Of a stretch of DNA of 34,133 nt, positions 1 through 9,183 are shown one piece after another. Both the position numbers and the translations under genes were made by a program. Numbering within the stretch: position 1 is the stretch's first letter; the number at the start of each line of letters is the position of its first letter. Source of the DNA: Pirellulaceae bacterium (GTDB taxonomy: Bacteria > Planctomycetota > Planctomycetia > Pirellulales > Pirellulaceae); the NCBI GenBank assembly GCA_025459265.1, contig JALOQX010000024.1, forward strand, positions 1-34,133. Direction: 5' to 3'. The notes under the pieces are model-generated. The model had not been told where the DNA came from. It made no database searches and saw only the letters and a list, made by a program, of their open reading frames with translations.

Positions 1-577
1 TGTCACGCACCCGACTCGAGCAACCGGCTGTGCAGGAGCCGACCTTGGTTGCGCATGTCCTTCCGCATCGTGGCCGGAGAACTGCCGCGCAAGGGAAGCA
101 CGCGGTCGACGCGAGGGAGACGCGATAGCCCACGGTAATCCGTCCCTCCGCATCACGCGTTAGGGATGCGGCGCGGCCCCGTGAATGCTGTGAGCCAGGG
201 CCGTCCTCGCCTGCAGGGGCGGGTCAGGTCCGTCCTCGCCTGCGGCTGCGGGTTAAACGAGGCGTGGCCGTGCCGCTCCCGAGTGCGCCGCCGGTGTCGC
301 GTTCCCAGGAAGATAGGGGAGCAACGGCGGGCCGGGGGGACGGAGCTGTTTAACCGCCGGGCCAGAGTCCGCCGGCAGGCGGACGGCGGCCCGCGCGCTG
401 CAGGCCGGTGGCTTGCACCTGCACCCGTGCCGCACAACACGCGGCGCTCATCCTGCACATCCTGTCCATCCTGTCAACAAGATCCAGTCACGTCCGTCAC
501 CACCGGCTGGGGCGGCCTCGGCCAGTCGCGGGTGTGGTGAAGGCGCTGGGAGTCGGCCGCCGTGCGTGGTGGTGGCC
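1..577. other. Left-edge stretch without a supportable gene
   Basis: No reading frame here looks like a protein. The frames open at the left edge on the plus strand stop after about 40-55 codons (one at 139-141) and are arginine-rich with no recognisable motif. A 14-bp direct repeat lies at 201-214 and 230-243. A perfect 7-bp hairpin with a 4-nt loop lies at 367-384. The 9-bp TCCTG repeat is listed separately. The stretch 806-927, between the hairpin repeats and the transporter gene, also holds nothing I can support. It could be the eroded tail of a gene lying to the left. Confidence 0.5.
449..475. repeat. Three tandem 9-bp units of CATCCTGNN (copy A)
   Basis: The sequence reads catcctgca, catcctgtc, catcctgtc without gaps. 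A near-identical array lies at 16183-16209, about 15.7 kb away. It is also intergenic, in the same orientation, and is followed by an A-rich stretch in both places. Repeats of the type ATCCTGTnnATCCTGT are, as I recall, dispersed in intergenic DNA of several bacterial groups including planctomycetes. Their function here is unknown. Confidence 0.7.
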
Positions 578-805
578 GCCCGTAGCCGATGATCTTCGTG
601 CCCCATGACCGGAGGTCATGGGGGCACGTGCGGCACTTCTCCAGCGCCCGTAGCCGATGATCTTCGTGCCCCATGGGAGGTCATGGGGGCACGTGCGGCA
701 CTTCTCCAGCGCCCGTAGCCGATGATCTTCGTGCCCCATGACCGGACGCTATGGAGGCACGTGCGGCACTTCTCCAGCGCCCGTAGCCGATGATCTGCGT
801 GCCGA
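578..805. repeat. Tandem hairpin repeat, three 65-68 bp units plus a partial fourth
   Basis: Units run 578-645 (68 bp), 646-710 (65 bp) and 711-778 (68 bp), with a truncated fourth at 779-805. Unit 1 contains a perfect 10-bp inverted repeat (601-610 with 614-623, loop GGA), extended by four more pairs (CGTG/CACG) past a one-base bulge. Unit 2 has lost three bases from the left arm but keeps a 7-bp stem. Unit 3 carries substitutions in the right arm that weaken it. The remainder of each unit is nearly identical. Short reading frames across the array are repetitive only because the DNA is. It lies downstream of the SBF transporter gene, which ends at 928, so a role at a transcript end is possible but unproven. 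Confidence 0.85.
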
Positions 806-927
806 CATAGCGAACGATCAAGGTCCATCGCGGGCCGGGACCCGGGGCGGTGAGGACGGACGTGCAGCGGTCGGCGCAGGTCGCCCGTGTCGTGCTCCTG
901 ACAGCGCGCGGGCGGTGGGACCGGCGG

Positions 928-1929
928 TCAAGCCGGCGGGGAGCGTTGACCCTCCGCGGTGGGCGCGCGGCGCAGGCGGTCGGCGATCAGCGTGTCGACC
1001 AACAGCTGGCTGATGTGATAGCCAATCATGGGCACAATGTTGAATCCTAACTCCATGCAGACCTGGATCCCGACCATCAGCGTCTTCTGGCTGCCCGCGA
1101 TGCCCACGGCAATTTGGTCCGGCCGGCTCATGCGGCACGCGCGCGCGGCAATCAGCCCCGCCAGCAGAATGGCCACATGAATGCCCGTGACGCCCACGAG
1201 CACGACCAATAACTCCACGAGAATCGGTCGACCCGCGCTCGCCTCCAGCCGCCGGGCCGTTTGCACGGTGCCGAAGAAAATCACCGCCAGCACGCCGAAC
1301 TGAGCCGACACACCCAGACGCGTCGTCTGACGCGTGGCCCACCAGCCGATCGGGCGCACCAGCCGCAGCAACTGCGCGATCACCATGGGCAGCACCACGA
1401 CCACGGCCAGCGTGATGACGATCTGCCGGGGGTCAAACGTCGACGATCGGCCGGTCAGCTGCAGCAGCCAGAACGGAGTCACCAGGAAGCAGGTCGCATT
1501 GGTCACCACCGTCACCATGATGCTGACCGCGTCGTTGCCGCCGGCCCGCCGCGTCCACACGGCAGCCGAGGCCAGCGTGCAGGGCACCGTGGCCACGACG
1601 AGCATGCCCAGGGCCATGTCGTTGCTCAGCCAGTACCCGCCGACCCACCGCACAAACAGCCACATCAGCAGCGGCACCGCCAGATAGTTCATGCCGACGG
1701 CCAATGCCGGCGGTCCCGGACGCCGGATCGTCCGCCACATGGCCCGGGCCTCCAGGGGCAGGGCCATCAGGAACATCACGGTGGCGACCACGCTATTGCG
1801 CATCGGGGCGCTTTCAGCCCACGCGGAGACCGTGTCCGCCAGACCGACCACCCGGACGCTCGCAAACCCGGCCGCCATCACGCCAGCCAGCGCCAGGAGA
1901 AACCAGCGTTGGATCAGGAACGCCTTCAC
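928..1929 (-). CDS. SBF-like (bile acid:sodium symporter family) transporter
   Basis: This 333-residue integral membrane protein has about ten hydrophobic segments from residue 5 to 310. The pattern fits the SBF-like branch of the bile acid:sodium symporter superfamily: a conserved MALPLEARAMWRTIRRPGPP block near residues 54-73, a GGNDA turn near 130, and a GSQKTL motif near 280 in the second half. Family members carry organic anions with sodium across the inner membrane, but the substrate cannot be read from the sequence. Translation starts at a GTG (1929), preceded by an AGAGG-like ribosome site. The gene diverges from aroC across about 170 bp and stands alone on its strand. Family assignment is firm; substrate is unknown. 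Confidence 0.85.
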   Translation of the reverse strand: MKAFLIQRWFLLALAGVMAAGFASVRVVGLADTVSAWAESAPMRNSVVATVMFLMALPLEARAMWRTIRRPGPPALAVGMNYLAVPLLMWLFVRWVGGYWLSNDMALGMLVVATVPCTLASAAVWTRRAGGNDAVSIMVTVVTNATCFLVTPFWLLQLTGRSSTFDPRQIVITLAVVVVLPMVIAQLLRLVRPIGWWATRQTTRLGVSAQFGVLAVIFFGTVQTARRLEASAGRPILVELLVVLVGVTGIHVAILLAGLIAARACRMSRPDQIAVGIAGSQKTLMVGIQVCMELGFNIVPMIGYHISQLLVDTLIADRLRRAPTAEGQRSPPA

Positions 1930-2099
1930 TGTGCATACCTCTGCGGAGGGTAATGCGGCGCACGAACCGATCTATCCCTCTCACCGCGGTCCGGTTTATC
2001 ATGGGGGCCGCCACGCCCTGGGGCCGAGGGTTCGCGCTGCGCCGAACTGGTGTCGACTACGCCCGGGTCGTGACTGGTCCCAAATTACAGCTGAGCAAT

Positions 2100-3239
2100 A
2101 TGTTACGCTACTGGACTGCCGGCGAATCGCACGGTCCGACCTTGCTGGCCCTGGTCGATGGGTTTCCTGCCGGGGTGAAGGTCGACGTCGCGCCGATCGA
2201 CCGCGAGCTGCAGCGCCGCCAGGGAGGCTACGGCCGCGGAGGTCGACAGAGGATCGAGACCGACGGCGTGCAGATTCTGACCGGCCTGTGGAAAGGCGTC
2301 TCGCTGGGCAGTCCCGTCGCGCTCCAGATCATCAATCGTGACCACAGACTGGATCGCCTCGACGAGCTCACGCGGCCGCGACCGGGGCACGGGGACTTGG
2401 CCGGGGCGGTCAAGTATCTGGGTTCCATCCGCGGCGTGCTCGAGCGGGCCAGTGCCCGGGAAACCGCCGCGCGCGTGGCGGCCGGGGCTTTGGCCAAACA
2501 GCTGTTGGCCATCTTCGGTGTGCAAGCCATGGGGTACGTGGTGGAACTGGGTGGCATCCGGATCGACGCGCCGGGCGGCACATGGGACGAGCGGCTGGCA
2601 CGCCGCGCGCAGAGCGAAGTCTATTCGTTGGATCCCGCCCAGGACGCCGACGTGATCCGGCTGATCGATGAGACGGGGAAAGCCGGGGACACGCTCGGTG
2701 GAGTCGTCGAAGTCTCTGTGGAGGGCGTTCCGTTTGGACTGGGGACGCACGCGCAATGGGACCGGAAACTGGACGGGCGGCTGGCGCAGGCGGTCATGGC
2801 GGTCCAGGCCATCAAAGGGGTCGAGATCGGGTTGGGCTTTGAGGCGGCCCGCCGTCGCGGTTCGCAGGTCCACGACCCGATTGGGTACGATCCGCAGCAG
2901 GCCAGCAGCTCGACGCTTGGCTACGTGCGGGCGACCAATCATGCCGGCGGCCTGGAGGCGGGCATGACCAATGGGCAGCCGCTGGTCATCCGGGCGGCGA
3001 TGAAACCGATCAGCACGTTGCGCAGGCCGCTGGGGTCGATCGATCTGAAGACCAAAGAGTCCGCCCCGGCCGAGTACGAGCGCAGCGACGTCTGTGCGGT
3101 ATCCGCGGCGAGCGTGATTGTGGAGAACGTGGTGGCTTTTGAAGTCGCCCGGGCGCTGGTGGACAAGTTTGGCGGTGACAGTGTGGAGGAGATGCAGGCG
3201 CGGTGGGAGTTGTTTCACACGCTGGCTCGCGCGCGGTGA
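2100..3239 (+). CDS. aroC: Chorismate synthase
   Basis: It converts 5-enolpyruvylshikimate-3-phosphate to chorismate with reduced FMN, the last shikimate-pathway step, in the cytoplasm. The 379-residue length is typical. Family signatures are all visible: GESHGP at residues 8-13, RPGHGDLAGAVKY near 92, an RETAARVAAGALA block near 115, GFEAARRRGSQVHD in the middle, and NHAGGLEAGMTNGQPL in the C-terminal third. I chose ATG 2100 because the family begins with M-hydrophobic-R-Y/F just before GESHG. The frame stays open upstream, and an in-frame ATG at 2001 would add 33 residues with no family similarity. The ribosome site is weak. The AsmA-like gene follows 100 bp downstream and may be cotranscribed. 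Confidence 0.97.
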   Translation: MLRYWTAGESHGPTLLALVDGFPAGVKVDVAPIDRELQRRQGGYGRGGRQRIETDGVQILTGLWKGVSLGSPVALQIINRDHRLDRLDELTRPRPGHGDLAGAVKYLGSIRGVLERASARETAARVAAGALAKQLLAIFGVQAMGYVVELGGIRIDAPGGTWDERLARRAQSEVYSLDPAQDADVIRLIDETGKAGDTLGGVVEVSVEGVPFGLGTHAQWDRKLDGRLAQAVMAVQAIKGVEIGLGFEAARRRGSQVHDPIGYDPQQASSSTLGYVRATNHAGGLEAGMTNGQPLVIRAAMKPISTLRRPLGSIDLKTKESAPAEYERSDVCAVSAASVIVENVVAFEVARALVDKFGGDSVEEMQARWELFHTLARAR

Positions 3240-3341
3240 GGCGGTGGTGAGTGGCTGCCGCGGCATCGGCGTGCCCGGTTGCGGCGCTTGCCGGCGCGGT
3301 CGTGGCGAGCACCGCGCGCGTTGCGTACACGGACGTATGCC

Positions 3342-4631
3342 ATGAGGTTCTCCATTCGCAGACGACTGTGCCGGCTGACCTTTGTGGCCGCGTGCGTGCT
3401 GCCGACGCTGGCCACCGGGCTGACCGCGCTCGTGCTGCACTCGCCTCCGTACCGCGCCCACCGGGCGGCCGCCTGGCACGCCGGCTGGTCCGTCCTGCTG
3501 GGCCTGGACGTCGCGTCCGCGGATTGCGAGTCGGCGGGTCCGGGCCAGTGGATTGTGCGCAATCTGGAACTGCGGGATCCGGCGTCGCACGTCTGGCTCG
3601 CCCGTGTCCGCACCGTGCAGGTCGCGCGCACCGCGGACGGCTATCAAGTGCGGCTGGGACAACCGCAGGTACATGCACGGCACGTCGAGCGGCTGGCGAT
3701 GCTGTTGCACGAGCACGTCCTGCGGCGCGGCGTCTCGTTCGCCTCGCCCGTGCACCTGGCGGCCGGGAGTCTGGAGTGGGTCGGCCAGTCCACGTCGGAG
3801 TCGGTTTTCGAGCTGCGCTGCGTCCTGGAGAGCGCGGCGTCGGGGACGGAGATGTTGCTCGAGTTCCGCGCGGCCGACACCGGCCCGGAGGACCGCGTGC
3901 GCTTGCGCCTGGTGCACAACCGGCAGCTGGACCCCCCGGGCACCGGCTGGGAACTGCACACCGGCGCGGCTTCCCTCCCCTGCTCGCTCGCGCGCTCCTG
4001 GCTGCCGAGCCTGGCGCGGCTGGGCGAAGCCTGTACGTTTCAGGGATCCCTGTGGTGTGAGCAGCAGCCGGCCGGCTGGGACGGCCAACTGCACGGCACG
4101 CTGCGGAGCGTGGAACTGGACGAACTGGTCACCCGGCAGTTCCCGCACAAACTCAGCGGCATCGCCGAGTTGACACTCGACGAGTGCCGCCTCGAAAACG
4201 GGCGCATCACGCACGTCCAAGCGGAGCTGCAGTGTGCCGGGGGCGGCGTGGTGAGCCAGTCGCTCCTGGACGCCGCCGAACAGGCCTGGGGGCTCACCCA
4301 GCACCCGCGTGCCGGCGACGCCGTGCTGCTGCGGTACGGTCGGCTCGCGCTGAACTTCAGCCTGACCGCAACGCAGTTCACGCTCACCACACCGGATGCC
4401 GACGGCGCCGTGCTGGCCGACAGCCACGGCCCCCTGCTCTCGCTCGAACATCCCGCCCCAAGATCGCCGCTCGCCATCCTCCACCTGCTGGTCCCGCACA
4501 CCGATCTGCAGGTGCCCGTCTCCCGCGAAACCGCCGCGATGATCCCGCTCCTGCCCCTGCCCGAACTGGTACCCGCGCCGGCATCCGCGTCCCAGGCCCG
4601 GTACGCGCCGCTCCATCTGCATCTGCGCTGA
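3342..4631 (+). CDS. Exported AsmA-like protein, function unknown
   Basis: The 429-residue product opens with an arginine-rich start and one hydrophobic segment (about residues 10-33), so it is probably anchored in the inner membrane with the remainder in the periplasm. The body is rich in alternating hydrophobic/polar strands. It contains the pattern W-DGQLHGTLRSVELDEL, followed by a SGIAELTLDECRLENGRI block and a GGGVVSQSLLDAAE segment. This resembles AsmA/TamB-type repeats, which help move lipids or outer-membrane material across the periplasm. That similarity is by eye and weak. The last 80 residues are proline- and alanine-rich. It ends tail-to-tail with the cytochrome c synthase gene, 62 bp apart. 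The only neighbour on its strand is aroC, which gives no functional clue. Confidence 0.65.
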   Translation: MRFSIRRRLCRLTFVAACVLPTLATGLTALVLHSPPYRAHRAAAWHAGWSVLLGLDVASADCESAGPGQWIVRNLELRDPASHVWLARVRTVQVARTADGYQVRLGQPQVHARHVERLAMLLHEHVLRRGVSFASPVHLAAGSLEWVGQSTSESVFELRCVLESAASGTEMLLEFRAADTGPEDRVRLRLVHNRQLDPPGTGWELHTGAASLPCSLARSWLPSLARLGEACTFQGSLWCEQQPAGWDGQLHGTLRSVELDELVTRQFPHKLSGIAELTLDECRLENGRITHVQAELQCAGGGVVSQSLLDAAEQAWGLTQHPRAGDAVLLRYGRLALNFSLTATQFTLTTPDADGAVLADSHGPLLSLEHPAPRSPLAILHLLVPHTDLQVPVSRETAAMIPLLPLPELVPAPASASQARYAPLHLHLR

Positions 4632-4693
4632 GGCGAGCGGCTGTGGAACAACCGGCGCCCCGTGTACATAAGCGCGCGCTTGTTGCCGGCGCG

Positions 4694-7600
4694 TCAGCTG
4701 GTCGTGGACGGGCTCCACCACCAGCGCTGCGGGACCAGACCGAGCGCGATCACCAGCAGATGGCCGGCGACGATCAGTCCCAGGATCTTCAGCACACCCT
4801 CAGTGAAGCCGTACGAGTGCAGACCGACCCCCAGTTCGTTGACGCCGAACCAGGACCAGCAGGTCACGATGTTGCCGACGATGGACAAGATGGCCAGACC
4901 GCGCTGGGCCACGAGGCGTCCGAAGTAGGCGTGGAGCACCAGCGCATTCCAGAGCACGATGATCAACGCTCCGTTCTCCTTCGGATCCCAGCCCCAGAAG
5001 CGACCCCACGAATCATCGGCCCACAGGCCGCCCAGCACCGTGCCGAAGAAGCTGAAAAAGATCGCGAAGCAGAGCGTGCCGTAAATCATCCGGGCTGTTT
5101 CCTTGGCCAACACCGGAGATTGCGACGGAGTCAGCACACCGCGCAACACGTACAGCAGTCCGAACAGCCCCGCCACAAACGTCGCCGAATAGCCCGCCGT
5201 GACGCAGGTGACATGCGTGGCCAGCCAGAACTGGGTGTCGAGTACGGCGACCAGCACCGTGAACGAATCCCCCTTGAACGACGGCACGGCCGTCGTCATC
5301 AGGTGCGCGACCAGCAACGTGGCAAAGCCCAGGAAGGCGCCCACCACGTTGGCGATGCCGATCCGCGAGTAGCGTTCCAGCACCAGGGCCAGCAGCACGC
5401 CGGCCCACCCCACGAAGAGGGCCGACGAATAGAGGTTCGTGATCGGCGGTCGCCCCGAGATGTACATGCGAGCGGCCAGCGCCAGCGTGTGGACGACCAG
5501 CGTCAACACGGTCAGCCACGTGGCGGCACGCCCGAGCGGGAGACTCCATCCCAGCCAGGAGACGCAGCCGAGCACGAAGGCCAGCATATACAGGAGCATG
5601 GCGTAGTAAAAGGGCGAGAAGTGGTTGAAGAACGCCTCGAAGCGCGTCTTCCAGGGCTCCCACTCGCGCGGCCCCAACGACCGCAACAGTCCCGCGTATT
5701 CCTGGACGGCGGCATCAAACGCCGCGGCACCGCTGGCGGACTGTGTGGCCTGGTCGTACGCATCCAGCACCTTGACCAGCGCCAGGGTGGCAGGATTCGG
5801 TTCCGCCAGCTCCACGCCCTGGGCGGCGGCCATCCGCTGAGCCAGCGCGTCGAAAACCGCATCCGCGTAGGCCTGCCACTTGCCCTCGGGAGTCTGCGGC
5901 GGTACGGCCAGGGGCAGCGGCATGCCGGCGTTCTGTTCGCGGCGGTTCGCTTCGGCGGTCAAGTCCTCGCGCAGCGACTCCAGACGCAGCGGGGCGGGGC
6001 GAAACGCTTCCCGCAGCATGATGTAGTGGTTGAACTTGCGGTCCAGCTCGAGAACCTTCTTCTGAAACAGATCCGGCTGGCCGGTGTCGGCTTGTCGCGC
6101 TTGTCGCACCTGGGTGCTGAACTCCTGCAACCGCGGCACAACCTCGCTGATCGCATAGCGGAATCCCGACCGCCGCTCGAGGCCCAGCAGGTCGAGCAGT
6201 TCGAGGTTCTGGATGCGAAACACCCGGTGCTGCTCGGCCGTGTCGGCATCGGTGATGACATCCAGCAGCCAGCGGATGGCGGGCTGCGTGTTTCCCTCGG
6301 CATCCCGCCAATCCTGTCGATCGGACAGAATCCGCAGGCTGTTGCGGGCCAACGTGTCGAACGGCTTGATCCGCCCTTCGTACATCACCGGCAAGCGGCC
6401 GAACGCGGCGAGATCTGCCGCCCCTTCGGCCGGCGGCCGCACGAGTGCCTTGCTGGCCAGCCACAGGCCGCTGGCGACGACCACGAGCACCGGGACCAGC
6501 CACGCCGCCCGGGAAGGGCCGGCCGCAGCGGGAGCCAGGGCCGCGGGCACGCGCGGTGTGGCCGGCCGATGACCGCGCTCGGCCAGTGACGTCTTGCGGT
6601 CACCGGCCATCGCCGTCGCACCCAGCCGCGCCTCGGCCCGGCGGCGGAGGAACCGCCGCAAGGTCACCGTGAACTGCCCCAGCATGCCCACGGCCACCAT
6701 CATGCAGGCCATGTAGGGGATCCGCCAGCCCGTGTTCGTGACCACCTGCAGGCCGGTGTACTCCTGGCCGCTGCGCGCATCGCGCCCGTAATTCGACTGG
6801 TAAAACGTCTCGCCCGCGTACCGCAGCGGATTGTTCATCCAGATACGCACCTCGCGGTCGACGTTCTGCTGAGCGTCGACCAGCCGCAGCGTGCTCGAGT
6901 AGCTCTTGGCCGTCTGCGTGCCCATGTACACGTCCTGCGTCACGTCCATCAGGTGCATGGAATACGGCTTGTACATGTGCCTGTAGCGCAGGCTGACCTC
7001 CCAGGTGCGATCGCCGACCTGGATGGTCTCCGCGCGGCCGCGAAACCAATCGTCGAGCCCGACGAGCCACACGCCCAGCTCCTGCTGGCTCGCCGCGTCC
7101 CGCAGCCGCACGTACGCGGCGGCGCGGTTGGACGCGCCGGACGTGTCCGTGCCGCTGACCGGCACCGTTCCGACGGCCAGTTCGCGCAGCCCGTTTCCCA
7201 CCGTCGCCGGATTCGTGTCCTGCGGCTGCGCCGCCCGCCGCACGGAATTCACAAAGAACTCGACGATTTCGACCTGGAACGGCAAGGGCGTGTCCTGAAT
7301 CACGTGGCCCGGCCGCAGCAATGATCCGGGGATGGCCACGACCTCGTCCTCCTGCGGGTCGGAGGCGTCAACAAAGGCGAGTTCCACTTCCCGCGTGTCC
7401 AGTACATAGTTGACCGTCTGCCCCTCGACGATCTGCATCTGGCCTTCCACCGCCGTCAGGCCCACCAGGAGCTCGCCGAGCATCAGCAGCGCGATGCCGG
7501 CGTGCAGGACCATCAGACCGCCACGCTTGCCGAACACCATCGCACAGCCAGCCAGCAATACCCCACTGGCCACCGTGCACTGCGTGAGTAACCACAAGAT

Positions 7601-8182
7601 GCGCAACGAAGGCCAGTCGGTGAACAGCCGCAGGGGCCTGGCCGACTGCTCGGTCCCCGCCACGATCACGACGGTCGTGAGGAGCACGCCCACCGCCGTG
7701 ACCGCCAGGCCGCTCACCAGCATGCGGCGGCTGCCCGAGAGCCGGAAGCGGATCAGATGCGCCGCCAGCAGATTGAAAAACATGACGAAGCCAATGAGCC
7801 AGCCGCTGGGAAAAAAGAACCCGTATCCCCAGGGAATCTCCTGCATCTCGGGAAAGAACGATCGCGGAAAGAAAATGCGAAAATCGATCCACGCCAGCGC
7901 CGAACTGAGCGCGGCGGACGGCGTGCTGAGGTTCATCCGGAAGTAGTCGTCCATCACCTGCCAGATGTCCTTCTCGGTCTGCGCCAGCGTGCCGGCGAAC
8001 ACGATGAAGATGGCCATGACGAACAAGGCAATGGTCAGTTTCAGCGAGGCGAGCGGCGTGAGGATGGCGACCACCACGTCCCACCAGGTGGGAACAGGCG
8101 ACGTGGGCGACGTGGGATGATCCGCATCGTCCCGCGGGGCATAGGTTACCGGCCGCGACGGCGGACTGAGTTTGGTGGCCAT
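4694..8182 (-). CDS. ccsBA: Fused CcsB-CcsA (ResB-ResC) system II cytochrome c synthase
   Basis: One 1162-residue chain carries both halves of the system II machine that exports haem and attaches it to apocytochromes c outside the inner membrane. The N-terminal half is ResB/CcsB-like: membrane segments near residues 40-65, 110-145, 155-180 and 195-245, a large periplasmic domain to about 480, then a further membrane segment. A 250-residue periplasmic insert follows (about 560-810). The C-terminal CcsA half has eight or so membrane segments. The haem-handling WWD signature WGRFWGWDPKENG is at about 1059-1071, and flanking histidines occur in VVHTLAL, ATHVTCV and VLHAYF. I chose ATG 8182, which has a GGGAG site about eight bases upstream, over an upstream GTG at 8215. 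The lipoprotein gene lies 84 bp upstream on the same strand. Confidence 0.93.
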   Translation of the reverse strand: MATKLSPPSRPVTYAPRDDADHPTSPTSPVPTWWDVVVAILTPLASLKLTIALFVMAIFIVFAGTLAQTEKDIWQVMDDYFRMNLSTPSAALSSALAWIDFRIFFPRSFFPEMQEIPWGYGFFFPSGWLIGFVMFFNLLAAHLIRFRLSGSRRMLVSGLAVTAVGVLLTTVVIVAGTEQSARPLRLFTDWPSLRILWLLTQCTVASGVLLAGCAMVFGKRGGLMVLHAGIALLMLGELLVGLTAVEGQMQIVEGQTVNYVLDTREVELAFVDASDPQEDEVVAIPGSLLRPGHVIQDTPLPFQVEIVEFFVNSVRRAAQPQDTNPATVGNGLRELAVGTVPVSGTDTSGASNRAAAYVRLRDAASQQELGVWLVGLDDWFRGRAETIQVGDRTWEVSLRYRHMYKPYSMHLMDVTQDVYMGTQTAKSYSSTLRLVDAQQNVDREVRIWMNNPLRYAGETFYQSNYGRDARSGQEYTGLQVVTNTGWRIPYMACMMVAVGMLGQFTVTLRRFLRRRAEARLGATAMAGDRKTSLAERGHRPATPRVPAALAPAAAGPSRAAWLVPVLVVVASGLWLASKALVRPPAEGAADLAAFGRLPVMYEGRIKPFDTLARNSLRILSDRQDWRDAEGNTQPAIRWLLDVITDADTAEQHRVFRIQNLELLDLLGLERRSGFRYAISEVVPRLQEFSTQVRQARQADTGQPDLFQKKVLELDRKFNHYIMLREAFRPAPLRLESLREDLTAEANRREQNAGMPLPLAVPPQTPEGKWQAYADAVFDALAQRMAAAQGVELAEPNPATLALVKVLDAYDQATQSASGAAAFDAAVQEYAGLLRSLGPREWEPWKTRFEAFFNHFSPFYYAMLLYMLAFVLGCVSWLGWSLPLGRAATWLTVLTLVVHTLALAARMYISGRPPITNLYSSALFVGWAGVLLALVLERYSRIGIANVVGAFLGFATLLVAHLMTTAVPSFKGDSFTVLVAVLDTQFWLATHVTCVTAGYSATFVAGLFGLLYVLRGVLTPSQSPVLAKETARMIYGTLCFAIFFSFFGTVLGGLWADDSWGRFWGWDPKENGALIIVLWNALVLHAYFGRLVAQRGLAILSIVGNIVTCWSWFGVNELGVGLHSYGFTEGVLKILGLIVAGHLLVIALGLVPQRWWWSPSTTS

Positions 8183-8266
8183 CAACTGCTCCCGTTTTGA
8201 CTCCGACTTACACACCAGGTGCGGGGGGTACCTGCCCCAGGCCCTGGGACGCCATGTCTGTTCTTC

Positions 8267-9007
8267 CTACGGACGGTTGTTCGGCGGGGTGGGGTGGGTT
8301 GGCGGCGCCTCCGGGTGCGGCGAGGCGACCATGGCACCCGTCCCCTCTTGCAGCGAGCCAATAATGTCCACGAGAATGGCCGAGCCCTGCGCCAACTGGA
8401 TCGTTTCGGTCTCCGTCCCCAGCTGAGCAGCTGTCACCGAGGACCGTCCCATCTGGCTGCGCCAGCGATTCACGTTGTCCAGGACCGCTGTCTCGGCCGG
8501 ACCGCTCGCCAACGCAATCACGGACACCTCGAGTGCCTTGCCGGCCGCGTCGATGCGCAGCGTGGCCACCCGCTGGCCAGTGCCCGGCAACTCCCGCCAG
8601 GATTCCGGCAGCTGCCAGCGCGGCGCGGACTGCGCGTCATCAAACGCGAGCGATGCGATCAAGGCGCGAAAGGCGTCGGCCTCTTGAGTGACCGCGTCGC
8701 GCGGACCAACCATCTTGAAGTACCAGGTCCGATCGTCGCGCGGAACGATCGCTCCCAGCAGTCGGTCGGCGTTGGCCGCGCGGACCGGTGGCGCGGCCGA
8801 CTCCGAGGCCGACCGCACGTGGTTCGCAGCGTAGACCAGTTCCGGTTTAGGCACGCGATAGTGCCGCACAGCCTCCTGTTGGCCGCACCCGGCCGCGGCC
8901 AGCGCGACGGCCACGATCCCGATGATGCTCCTTCGGCGGGCCGCGGCGGCCGACTGCGGCGTGAGTTGATTGCGGGTGTGGTTGCAGCCCGGTGAGTATC
9001 GCGACAT
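8267..9007 (-). CDS. Predicted lipoprotein, unknown function
   Basis: The 246-residue protein has an arginine-rich N-terminus, a hydrophobic stretch and a lipobox (AAAGC) with Cys41 as the likely lipidated residue, so it should be attached to a membrane on the periplasmic side. The mature part includes DDRTWYFKMVGPRDAV and WQLPESWRELPGTG blocks separated by a helical region. The C-terminus is proline-rich. I do not recognise the family beyond its looking like a conserved planctomycete exported protein. The ATG at 9007 follows a strong GGGAAGG site, so longer upstream starts in the frame are unlikely. A good sigma70-type promoter lies at 9089-9118. It sits directly upstream of the cytochrome c synthase gene, so a role in cytochrome maturation or respiration is a fair guess only. 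Confidence 0.75.
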   Translation of the reverse strand: MSRYSPGCNHTRNQLTPQSAAAARRRSIIGIVAVALAAAGCGQQEAVRHYRVPKPELVYAANHVRSASESAAPPVRAANADRLLGAIVPRDDRTWYFKMVGPRDAVTQEADAFRALIASLAFDDAQSAPRWQLPESWRELPGTGQRVATLRIDAAGKALEVSVIALASGPAETAVLDNVNRWRSQMGRSSVTAAQLGTETETIQLAQGSAILVDIIGSLQEGTGAMVASPHPEAPPTHPTPPNNRP

Positions 9008-9088
9008 AGTGCCTTCCCAGCATGCGCACAGACTGGCCGACCGACCACGGCAGGATGTCCAGGCGGGAGCGTATCGGTCGTTACCGGG

Positions 9089-9118
9089 ATTATAGAGGGG
9101 CGCCACCCCGCGTGACTA
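9089..9118 (-). promoter_or_regulatory. Sigma70-type promoter for the lipoprotein-ccsBA pair
   Basis: Read on the minus strand: -35 box TAGTCA (9118-9113, 4 of 6 consensus), an 18-bp spacer, then a perfect TATAAT -10 box (9094-9089). The start would fall near 9082, leaving a leader of about 75 nt before the ATG at 9007. A perfect TATAAT is striking in such GC-rich DNA. Confidence 0.6.
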
Positions 9119-9183
9119 GGCGCAGCGCCCGCCCGCGACGGGTCTGGGACGCCGTCTCATTGCCGTGCGCCGCGCGGGGCCGC

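Noticed and set aside
1..141. C-terminal end of a plus-strand gene entering from the left
   Set aside because: All three frames are open for about 40-55 codons, but no family is recognisable and the peptides are arginine-rich, typical of non-coding GC-rich DNA.
497..828. Short minus-strand frames with the repeated MGHEDHRLRALEKCRTC peptide
   Set aside because: They translate the tandem hairpin repeats in different frames; the repetition is a DNA property.
2103..6589. Long antisense frames opposite aroC (872 codons, minus) and opposite the cytochrome c synthase (801 codons, plus)
   Set aside because: Composition is biased and no motif is seen; they mirror the codon bias of the real genes.
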